From contig CAZVWU010000003.1 in NCBI GenBank assembly GCA_964631205.1, positions 1 through 64,000 of the forward strand: DNA of 64,000 nt. Reading direction: 5' to 3'. Source of the stretch: CAYYYJ01 sp964631205. GTDB taxonomy: Archaea > Aenigmatarchaeota > Aenigmatarchaeia > QMZP01 > JACQNV01. This document shows positions 24,640 to 31,478 of this stretch, one piece after another. Below the pieces are notes generated by a model. That model ran no database searches and had not been told where the DNA came from. It saw only the letters and a program-made list of their open reading frames with translations. Position numbers and translations under genes: made by a program. Position 1 is the stretch's first letter. Each line of letters starts with the position of its first letter.

Positions 24640-25155
24640 ATGTCATATCATCTAAACCCATGGTTCATAATGACAACATTAGGCGACCCAAGGCTCTGGG
24701 TGGCGCTTTGTGTTGTCCTTTTTTTGATAAGGCTTTATTATAAGCCAAAGATTTCTCCCTACAACAAAAGATTCTTATGGGTCTCCACATTCATTATATT
24801 CTGCGGCTTTGCCATGGCATCCAGCCTCCTGCTATCAGAAATTTTGAAGGGAATCTTCCAATTGCCTAGGGTTTGCTCCATAGAAACAAACCCCTATTGT
24901 TTAAGCAACTACTCCTTCCCATCCGGGCACGCTGCAGTAATCTTTACTGTTTTCTCTGGGATTTATTTTATTTTAAATAGAAGAAAATACCTGTGGATTT
25001 TTGCCTTGCCATTTTTGGTAGCAGCCTCTAGAATTGTTTTAGGTGTCCATACAATCCAGGATGTTGCAGCAGGGTCAGCTATAGGACTTTTGGTCTTCTT
25101 TATCTATTACTGGGCTGCAAAAGAGAAGGAGCTTGTCGGGAGATGGGTTAAATAA
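24640..25155 (+). CDS. PAP2-family membrane phosphatase
   Basis: The 171-residue membrane protein has five or six helices and the PAP2 signatures: KGIFQLPR (motif 1, K-x6-R-P variant with the last two shortened), YSFPSGHAAVIFT (motif 2 with the catalytic His) and ASRIVLGVHTIQDVAAG (motif 3, SRxxxGxHxxxD). It would dephosphorylate isoprenoid or lipid phosphates such as undecaprenyl- or dolichyl-type pyrophosphates. The ATG at 24640 is used; the longer frame overlaps the histone gene. Confidence 0.85.
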   Translation: MSYHLNPWFIMTTLGDPRLWVALCVVLFLIRLYYKPKISPYNKRFLWVSTFIIFCGFAMASSLLLSEILKGIFQLPRVCSIETNPYCLSNYSFPSGHAAVIFTVFSGIYFILNRRKYLWIFALPFLVAASRIVLGVHTIQDVAAGSAIGLLVFFIYYWAAKEKELVGRWVK

Positions 25156-25167
25156 TCAGAGTTTTAT

Positions 25168-25485
25168 ATGAAACGTGGCACGGTAGATGTTAGAAGGGAA
25201 TTACCTGATGGAGGGTATGTAATTTTAAGCTGTCGCTATAGGCCAGATGAACGCAGAGAAGATGTCTATGAAATCACATTAAGTTTGGAGTGTAATGGGC
25301 TGGTCCTGAATTCTTGCCCCGGCGCAAGCTGGTTTTTGAGTGAGAAGGAATATCGGCAGATCTTTTCGGCCATAAAAAGCAGGGACGGTTATCGTATAGC
25401 TTATTCATTCCTTGAAAAAATTGCGAAGGACAGGAGAAGGATTGAGCCTGAGCTGGTTTTGGGGCTGATCGCGGATGAGGTTTAG
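25168..25485 (+). CDS. Hypothetical protein
   Basis: A 105-residue soluble protein, alternating strands in the first half (DVRRELPDGGYVILSCRYR) and helices in the second. No family was recognised. It follows the PAP2 gene by 12 bases. Confidence 0.55.
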   Translation: MKRGTVDVRRELPDGGYVILSCRYRPDERREDVYEITLSLECNGLVLNSCPGASWFLSEKEYRQIFSAIKSRDGYRIAYSFLEKIAKDRRRIEPELVLGLIADEV

Positions 25486-25706
25486 GCTTTATGCCTTAAA
25501 ATTCCGGCGCAAGAAAATATTTTGCCTTTAAGGACTCCAATACACTTGTTTGCTGTAAAGATTATTTAAATAGGCCTCTGCACCAAATGGAGAACTAACA
25601 AATAGACGCTAATTTGAGGCAGTTCCCAGTTACTTGGATAGGTTTCAACAGAGCCATGACTTATTAGTCTAGTTTTTAGAGCCAGGCACATAAGCTTATA
25701 TATAAC

Positions 25707-25724
25707 TGTATCTAAAAAGATACA
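25707..25724 (+). promoter_or_regulatory. Inverted-repeat operator candidate of the first MNT-HEPN pair
   Basis: TGTATCTAAAAAGATACA is a perfect TGTATC/GATACA inverted repeat with a 6-base spacer. It lies between the TATA-like CTTATATATAAC and the ATG at 25726, and a further GTATCTAAAAAG follows over the start codon. Binding there would block initiation, as expected for an autoregulating antitoxin. Confidence 0.55.
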
Positions 25725-25725
25725 T

Positions 25726-26295
25726 ATGTATCTAAAAAGAAACAATGAATTGGAAGTGTTGAACCTTTATCTGGGCAGCTACTCCAAGCAGTTTTATCTC
25801 AGGGAAATAAGCAGGCTTGCAAAGCTTCCCCTTAAAAGCGTGCAGCATGCGGTTGGTTCTTTAGAGAAAATCAAAATATTGAGAAGCAGCATCCAGGGGA
25901 AAAACAAATATTTCAGCCTTAATTTGAACAATATACAATCTAAGCTTTATTTGCTGCAGGCGGAAATTTACAAGACCCAGCTCTTTTTGGAAAAATACCC
26001 CCAGTCTAAAACCTTTGTTAAAGGGCTTGCCGATATGCAGATAATTGTTTTCGGCAGCTTCGCAAAATTCTCTGCAGAAAAAGATTCTGATATGGATTTA
26101 CTGGTAATATCAGAAGAGGAAATGCCGTCGCACTTATTGCCTTATAAAATCCATGAAGTCAGGCTATCGGAAAAATCCTTTATGAAAGCATTGGGGAAAC
26201 AGGAAACTCTGATCAAAGAAATAGAAGAAAACCATGTCATCCTGAACAACCATTCATTTTACATAAACACTATGTGGAGCCATTATGCAAAATAA
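25726..26295 (+). CDS. Winged-helix plus minimal nucleotidyltransferase (MNT) antitoxin
   Basis: The 189-residue protein starts with a winged helix (NELEVLNLYLGSYSKQFYLREISRLAKLPLKSVQHAV) and carries a nucleotidyltransferase core IIVFGSFAKFSAEKDSDMDLLVIS, the GSx10DxD signature with both acidic metal ligands. MNT proteins neutralise HEPN toxins, often by adding AMP to them. It overlaps the HEPN gene by 11 bases. The HTH domain makes it a likely autorepressor. Confidence 0.85.
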   Translation: MYLKRNNELEVLNLYLGSYSKQFYLREISRLAKLPLKSVQHAVGSLEKIKILRSSIQGKNKYFSLNLNNIQSKLYLLQAEIYKTQLFLEKYPQSKTFVKGLADMQIIVFGSFAKFSAEKDSDMDLLVISEEEMPSHLLPYKIHEVRLSEKSFMKALGKQETLIKEIEENHVILNNHSFYINTMWSHYAK

Positions 26296-26755
26296 AAAAC
26301 TGAAATGGTGTTTTGGATTGAAAGACGGTTTGCGGATTCTCGAACCAAATGAAAGGATTGCCAAATCCTATCTGACAGAAGCAAAATCATCTTTGGAAAG
26401 GGCTGAAAAGAATTTCAAAGACAGCGATCTGCTCTGGGCAACTGTTGTCATTTATTATGCGGAATATTACGCATTGTATTCTTTCCTGCAGAGAATTGGC
26501 GTGAAGTGTGAAAATCATTTTTGCTCTATACTGGCCGCAGGATTCCTGTTGGGCGAGGACAAGACCGCAATAATTAACCGCCACAAAGACAAAAGGATAG
26601 ACGCGCAATATTATATGAACGTCGATAAGGAAGAGCAGGTTGGAACGATGCTTCAGGAGGCAAAGATGTTCATTTCAACCTTGGATGAAATTGTTTCAAA
26701 TCTCAATGAAAAAGAAATCAATGCCCACAGGAAAAATTTGAAAAAAGCATCTTGA
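26285..26755 (+). CDS. HEPN-domain toxin partner
   Basis: The 156-residue all-helical protein has the HEPN pattern: AKSYLTEAKSSLERAEKNF, WATVVIYYAEYYALYSFLQRIGV and the later segment RHKDKRIDAQYY. The latter holds candidate catalytic R and the tyrosine segment seen in HEPN proteins that MNT partners modify, although a textbook RxxxxH is not clear. It is a predicted RNase toxin or its inactive form. Confidence 0.75.
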   Translation: MQNKKLKWCFGLKDGLRILEPNERIAKSYLTEAKSSLERAEKNFKDSDLLWATVVIYYAEYYALYSFLQRIGVKCENHFCSILAAGFLLGEDKTAIINRHKDKRIDAQYYMNVDKEEQVGTMLQEAKMFISTLDEIVSNLNEKEINAHRKNLKKAS

Positions 26756-26851
26756 TAAATCCTTCTAGACCCATATTTTATATAGTGTTATAACTGCTTA
26801 AATTATCCCATTTATTAATCCCCCCCAAAATATACTAATCACAGATTTATT

Positions 26852-27010
26852 ATGACCGCACTCGGCAAACCTATAGTATTCACAAGGCTAAAAGCTAACG
26901 CAAGCATTGCAGCCCTGATTATTTTCGCAGTTGTGTCTTCCCTGACGCTTTTTGTTTTTGATAAGGTAGAAGCTTTCTGCAAAATTGCAATTAACTTGTC
27001 CTCTTTTTAG
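26852..27010 (+). CDS. Possible 52-residue single-helix membrane protein
   Basis: The frame encodes a basic N-terminus, then SIAALIIFAVVSSLTLFVF as a membrane helix and a short tail. Its 3' end overlaps the tail of the convergent HEPN gene by 20 bases. It could be a membrane peptide, perhaps linked with the toxin-antitoxin loci on either side, but nothing else supports it. Confidence 0.4.
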   Translation: MTALGKPIVFTRLKANASIAALIIFAVVSSLTLFVFDKVEAFCKIAINLSSF

Positions 27011-27413
27011 CGATTGCCTTAAGTTTTTCTATTAGGCTTTTTATTTCGGTTTCATATACATCCATATAGTCTGATTTGACGTGTCTGCCTTGATATTTTA
27101 TTCCATTTCTTTTTTGCCTTAAATCATCGATAATGTTAATTTCTTTCTCTGTCATTTCCTTGCAAGCGGTTCTTAGATATTCTATTATATTTATGTGGGT
27201 TCCCGGAAGATCAGATCTGGTTTTATATCCGTCAGCAGCCATTATCGCTGCTATAATCTCGAGGATGGCCTCATAATACTCCTCTATTATTTTTGATGAA
27301 TATTTTTCCTTGCCATACTTTTCAGCTAATCCTATCAGATCGAGCCTGACATTTACCATCTCCAACAAACTAAGCGCCTTCTTCTTGTCTGGAATTACTT
27401 TTATCACATCCAT
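26991..27413 (-). CDS. HEPN-like toxin partner of the second MNT pair
   Basis: The 140-residue helical protein contains IIEEYYEAILEIIAAIMAADGYK and, near residue 105, RQKRNGIKYQGR. The R-N-G-x-x-Y form is a common HEPN variant in place of RxxxxH. It abuts the upstream MNT gene: start and stop positions share base 27413. It is a different HEPN subtype from the one at 26285. Confidence 0.72.
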   Translation of the reverse strand: MDVIKVIPDKKKALSLLEMVNVRLDLIGLAEKYGKEKYSSKIIEEYYEAILEIIAAIMAADGYKTRSDLPGTHINIIEYLRTACKEMTEKEINIIDDLRQKRNGIKYQGRHVKSDYMDVYETEIKSLIEKLKAIAKKRTS

Positions 27414-27961
27414 TAAAATATCTCCAAATAGCCTGCAAGGTATACGCCATTGGCTATATTATTTCGCAATTCTTTCGGGAGTTTGGAAAAATCATCTGAG
27501 AAGTGCAGGCTTATTTCCCTCTTCAATAGTTTTTCATATTGTTTCAGGTTTATTTTTTTCCCTTTGCACAGCAAAAAAAAATCTATATCGCTTTGCGCAA
27601 CATCCTCTCCCCGCGAGGCCGAGCCAAAAAGGATTATGACTTCCGGAAAAAGACCCTCACGGAGTTTCTCAACCAGCCCGCACTCCTTTATTCTGAATAA
27701 AGTATCCATTTTCTTATAGAATCTGAAAAGCCCGCTTTCCATGTTTGATTTATAAACAGGATACGATACACCTTTACTCTTCATAACCAAAGGATAGCCT
27801 TCCTCTGCATTTTTTGACAGGGCATCTAAATGCAGTCTGATGGATGTGTGGGCGAGCCCTGTATTCCTAGACAGCTGCCTTATTGTAAACCCGCCTAAAG
27901 GGTCGTCAAAAAACTGCCTCAGTACAAGCCACCTGCTATAATTTTGTATCATATGATACAT
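27413..27961 (-). CDS. Winged-helix plus MNT nucleotidyltransferase antitoxin
   Basis: The 182-residue protein has a winged helix (FTIRQLSRNTGLAHTSIRLHL) and the nucleotidyltransferase signature VIILFGSASRGEDVAQSDIDFFLLC with GS and DxD. The start codon lies inside the perfect palindrome at 27945-27960, suggesting autoregulation through the winged helix. It is paired with the HEPN-like gene. Confidence 0.85.
   Translation of the reverse strand: MYHMIQNYSRWLVLRQFFDDPLGGFTIRQLSRNTGLAHTSIRLHLDALSKNAEEGYPLVMKSKGVSYPVYKSNMESGLFRFYKKMDTLFRIKECGLVEKLREGLFPEVIILFGSASRGEDVAQSDIDFFLLCKGKKINLKQYEKLLKREISLHFSDDFSKLPKELRNNIANGVYLAGYLEIF
27945..27960 (-). promoter_or_regulatory. Palindromic operator candidate TGTATCATATGATACA
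   Basis: A perfect 16-base palindrome covering the first codons of the MNT gene. Its half-site TGTATC/GATACA is the same as in the operator candidate at 25707, and similar GTGTCATATAGTATA follows upstream. The shared half-site suggests related binding by the two winged-helix antitoxins. Confidence 0.55.
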
Positions 27962-28205
27962 TATTGTGTCATATAGTATATAAATGTATCACATGAGCCG
28001 GAACGCATTACTAATATATAAATCTATGCATTATCAATGAACAATATTGTGCATCACAAATCCCGCATAGGGGGAAACTATTTAGAACTTTCTATCAAGA
28101 TGGGTTGTACGAGCTTGCTTAGAATTTTGGGAATTATATATTTTTCCTATCATAGTATACAATTTATTATATTATTTGTATGGTGTTCCACGAAAAATAT
28201 GTAGA

Positions 28206-29420
28206 TTAAGACCTATATCTCAGAATCCCCCCAATCCCGCCCATCTCGCTGAACTGCGAGCCCTGCTGGCTTTCGCTTGAAATCATCTCTATTTTCGTCC
28301 CCATCTTTTCTGCTATCTCTATTATTTTTTCTGTGAGGTCCTGCTGTTTTTCGACTCCCATTTTACTGCCGCAGCCAGCGCATATCTGATTTTCTATAAG
28401 GCTTCTGTCTATGTTTTTTGATGTTTTGCTCCCGCATTTGCAGGCATAATCAACTTTCACCCAGTCTTTATTTTCCACCAGAAGAAGGGTTTCCACATTT
28501 CCGCTTTCCAAAGCCGCAACCGTCTCCTTAAGGCCGTACACAGCCAGCCCGGAACTTTTTGAAAGCTCTGATAAAAAATTGTCAAGGATTTTTTTCTCCC
28601 TGACTACTGAGGCTTCCTTTAATATCTCCTCGGACCTTGCAAGTGCTTCCTTGAACCCGCTGTCTCCTGTATAGGAAATGTCCACAACCCCGAGCACTTT
28701 GTTTTTGATGTCATAAACAAGGAAATCCCCTTCTGCAAACTCGTTTTTTGTGGGTCCGGGGCCTGCAATAACAACGCCTTTCAGGTCCTTCAATCCTTTG
28801 AATTTTGCGCTTGCAATTTCCCCCACCTCCTTCAAAAAATCATTCAGCAGGCCTTCCCTGACCCTAGCGTAACGGGCTTGGCTCCACCCGCCTTTGGATG
28901 TTTTTCCGGGGACAAGCGACTCAAGGTGCTTTAAAGGCTCGATTTTTTTGCCTTTGAGTACGCCTATATCTGCCTCCTGCCTGTCAACAAGTATGAACCC
29001 GTAGACCTCCCGCTCCCTAACCAGATCCTGCAAAGGCTCGAGGACAAAACCCTGGTCGCACCTGTATAGCCTGACGCCTATCGGTTCTGTAGGTTCTATC
29101 GACCACAATTCTATGTCTGCAGCGCCTTCAAACTTTGAGACATTGCCGCAGAAAACAGCCAGCCCGTTTTTCGGGGTTTCCCTGTAATTTTTCAGGTGGT
29201 TGAGCACTTTGTCCAGCGCATCCATCACATTATTTTTTGTTGTTTTTGACTTGATGTTTTCGGATGTGGATTTCTCTGACCTGATCTGGTCCATTACCTT
29301 AATTATGTTAAAGCCAGCAGGGATGTAAACGCTGACAAGCTCTGTGTGCCTTCCCCTTATTTCCCCAAGCTCCTTTAACAAAGCTATCAGCTTTTTTTGT
29401 TCGACTTCATCACTGTGCAT
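28206..29420 (-). CDS. prf1: Peptide chain release factor 1 (aRF1) with GGW in place of GGQ
   Basis: The 404-residue protein has all three aRF1 domains. Domain 1 contains the stop-codon-reading motif in STSENIKSKTTKNN and the CGN-type FCGN segment. Domain 2 should contain the GGQ that triggers peptidyl-tRNA hydrolysis, but the codons near 28885 read PGKTSKGGWSQARYARV, so the glutamine is tryptophan. Domain 3 has zinc-type cysteines (CKCG, then CAGCG) and the conserved end GSQFSEMGGIGGILRYR. Everything else is intact, so this is probably the organism's termination factor rather than a paralogue, though a paralogue cannot be excluded. Confidence 0.9.
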   Translation of the reverse strand: MHSDEVEQKKLIALLKELGEIRGRHTELVSVYIPAGFNIIKVMDQIRSEKSTSENIKSKTTKNNVMDALDKVLNHLKNYRETPKNGLAVFCGNVSKFEGAADIELWSIEPTEPIGVRLYRCDQGFVLEPLQDLVREREVYGFILVDRQEADIGVLKGKKIEPLKHLESLVPGKTSKGGWSQARYARVREGLLNDFLKEVGEIASAKFKGLKDLKGVVIAGPGPTKNEFAEGDFLVYDIKNKVLGVVDISYTGDSGFKEALARSEEILKEASVVREKKILDNFLSELSKSSGLAVYGLKETVAALESGNVETLLLVENKDWVKVDYACKCGSKTSKNIDRSLIENQICAGCGSKMGVEKQQDLTEKIIEIAEKMGTKIEMISSESQQGSQFSEMGGIGGILRYRS

Positions 29421-29583
29421 AAAAATTCAACTGGATTTATTATTTTTACAGAAAACTAAAAGTCAATTGCTAACCTTATAGCTATTAAAAACTCCAGAAT
29501 TCACACCAAGGCGCTTATTTTCGGCTGCCATATCTATAGTAAGTATTTGGAGTATTTATAACTTTTGGCCTCCTATATTTAGT

Positions 29584-30384
29584 ATGGCTATAAGGGCTAT
29601 TTGTGTGAGCTTTCCTGTGCTGGTGCATGCATATGAAGGGCCTGGATTTATTGATTTTCTGGAGGCGAAAAGAAGGCCTTTTCCAAGACGGTTAATCGGC
29701 TGGTATTCTGACACAGAGCTGAAGATCCAGGAAACAAGAAAAAGGAAGATTAGCAATGAAGAAAGGCTGGATCAGATTTACGGTATAGTGAACGAGGATT
29801 TGCTCAGGAAGGGATATATTGGTTTAAGGGATTTAAGGTCATGGACAGAGGAGTATGCAAAAGGCGTGGCCCCATATCTTGAAAAAGAGGTCCTTGACCC
29901 AATTGCAGAATCAAGGCGAAAGGAAGGCGGCCTGCAGCTTGCAGTCATAGGCCCTACAAGCGCAAATGAAGGCGTTGTAAGGGAGCTGCTTAAGCAGGGA
30001 GGCTACAGCGGAACTGGCAGGGACGGGAGGAATCTTTTTGATATTGCTGCAAACGGCATTGAAAAAACATCGGATGGCAATAGCACACGGCATTTCAGTT
30101 TGGACATTAACGGCGGTGACAGCAGAAGGGGCAGGTTAATTGCTGAGATTGAAAAAAGCCATTTACAGGCAAAGTTACAGCCAGAGGAAGTTGCTTTTGT
30201 TGGTTTTTCAGAGGAAGATAAGGGATGCATGGACTATGTGAAAGAAAAGGGCGGGAGGGTCATTGTCTATTCAGGCGCTGCAAAGGAATTTAAAGAAAAA
30301 ACAGCAGAGGCATTTGGGTCTTCAATAAAACCTTATCTGGGCGGCTTCTGGGATGTTGTCAGCTCTCTGGAAAAAACGGATTAG
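29584..30384 (+). CDS. Hypothetical protein, C-terminus weakly HAD-like
   Basis: A 266-residue soluble protein. The C-terminal third has an alternating pattern (EEVAFVGFSEEDKGCMDYVKEKGGRVIVYSG) like the last strands of a HAD-type Rossmann fold, but the nucleophile DxD motif is not seen at the N-terminus. No family is claimed. It is divergent from prf1 by about 160 bases. Confidence 0.5.
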   Translation: MAIRAICVSFPVLVHAYEGPGFIDFLEAKRRPFPRRLIGWYSDTELKIQETRKRKISNEERLDQIYGIVNEDLLRKGYIGLRDLRSWTEEYAKGVAPYLEKEVLDPIAESRRKEGGLQLAVIGPTSANEGVVRELLKQGGYSGTGRDGRNLFDIAANGIEKTSDGNSTRHFSLDINGGDSRRGRLIAEIEKSHLQAKLQPEEVAFVGFSEEDKGCMDYVKEKGGRVIVYSGAAKEFKEKTAEAFGSSIKPYLGGFWDVVSSLEKTD

Positions 30385-30459
30385 TTGTTTCTATATTTCC
30401 AGTTGAAATTGCTCCAATATAGCCAAAATGCTTATATACCCAAATTCCAACCAATAGGC

Positions 30460-31326
30460 ATGTCTGACAATGATATAAGGTCTCTTGAAATAAAACAAGG
30501 AAGGACTCTAGATGAAAACCTAAGGCTGGCCAATTATTACATGCGAACCGGCAGGCTAGAAGAAGCTATGGGTTTATATTGGCTGGTTCTTGAAGAAAAG
30601 CCTGATTATGAAGCGGCAATACTGCATGGAGGCCCTATAATAAGAAGGCTGCCAGAGTATCCAATCAGGCAAATAACAGATCTAGGCCAAGAATCCCGCG
30701 AATTAGCCCCAAAATCAATAACCCTTGCAGAAGATCTGGCCCAGTTCCAGCATCACTTATTAAGGCGGTCGTATGGAGCTAATAAAAACACTGACAGCGA
30801 TTGCAGGTTTGACCACATAGGCAGAGGTGAAATCACAAATGATGCTTGTGCTTATAACGATGGCGACAGATCAATGCGCAGGGTAAAACCAACTGACAGG
30901 AGAGTCCTGTGGATCCAGAAAGTGTTAGGATTCAGAAAAAGGAGAAGGGGTTGGCAGGCAATTACTGGATCCGACTCAAAGGAATACAAACTCATTGTTC
31001 CTGGTTCAGGCTTTGCAGAGCTGACAGATGACGGATTTTGCAGGCCTGACACAGGGACGCCTTTCTCTACAATACCGGAAAAAGACAAGTATGGCAATAG
31101 AATTCCTGAAGAAAGGCAAATGTGGATGGCAATAGAATCATGGTTACGAAGGGGATATCCCAGTTGGTTTGCTGGAATGATGGCCTGGTTGTTCATCTCA
31201 AGGCATGAAAACCAAGGGACTGCAGTTGTTGCCTGCTATTCCATTCTTGACTATCACCTTATGATTGATGCAGAAGACAAGCCTGACAACTCTGATCGCT
31301 TTATTGGGGCTGTCTATCCTGAGTGA
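30460..31326 (+). CDS. Hypothetical protein with N-terminal TPR-like helices
   Basis: The 288-residue protein begins with a TPR-like pair: LDENLRLANYYMRTGRLEEAMGLYWLVLEEKPDYEAAI. The rest (cationic, with RRVLWIQKVLGFRKRRRGW) is not recognised. The ATG at 30460 is preferred to 30385, since a TATA-like CTTATATACC lies about 30 bases before it. It ends upstream of the EF-2 leader. Confidence 0.55.
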   Translation: MSDNDIRSLEIKQGRTLDENLRLANYYMRTGRLEEAMGLYWLVLEEKPDYEAAILHGGPIIRRLPEYPIRQITDLGQESRELAPKSITLAEDLAQFQHHLLRRSYGANKNTDSDCRFDHIGRGEITNDACAYNDGDRSMRRVKPTDRRVLWIQKVLGFRKRRRGWQAITGSDSKEYKLIVPGSGFAELTDDGFCRPDTGTPFSTIPEKDKYGNRIPEERQMWMAIESWLRRGYPSWFAGMMAWLFISRHENQGTAVVACYSILDYHLMIDAEDKPDNSDRFIGAVYPE

Positions 31327-31427
31327 GGATTCAAAGTAAATTTTTCCAAATTTTTTTAAAAAAACGATATTTATATAGTTTCCCCAACAATCTTATTAAT
31401 CAATTTCTCGCATTGAAAGTTTTGTAT

Positions 31428-31471
31428 ATCCCTTCTTTTGGGATCTCAACACTTTTCTTCGGGAAGAAAAG
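31428..31471 (+). promoter_or_regulatory. Two hairpins in the EF-2 5' leader
   Basis: Between the TATA-like ATATTTATATAG (31368-31379) and the EF-2 ATG at 31479 lies a leader of about 75 bases. It contains ATCCC-(7 nt)-GGGAT (31428-31444) and CTTTTCTT-(4 nt)-AAGAAAAG (31452-31471). Most genes here appear leaderless, so this structured leader ending eight bases before the ATG is a candidate for translational control of EF-2. Confidence 0.45.
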
Positions 31472-31478
31472 GGCTGAT

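Noticed and set aside
25486..25700. Possible small RNA or gene in the 240-base space before the first MNT gene
   Set aside because: No frame, clear stem or known RNA motif was seen; only the promoter and operator of the next gene are supported.
27962..28205. Possible gene or RNA between the second MNT gene and prf1
   Set aside because: Very AT rich, no credible frame and no stable structure by eye.
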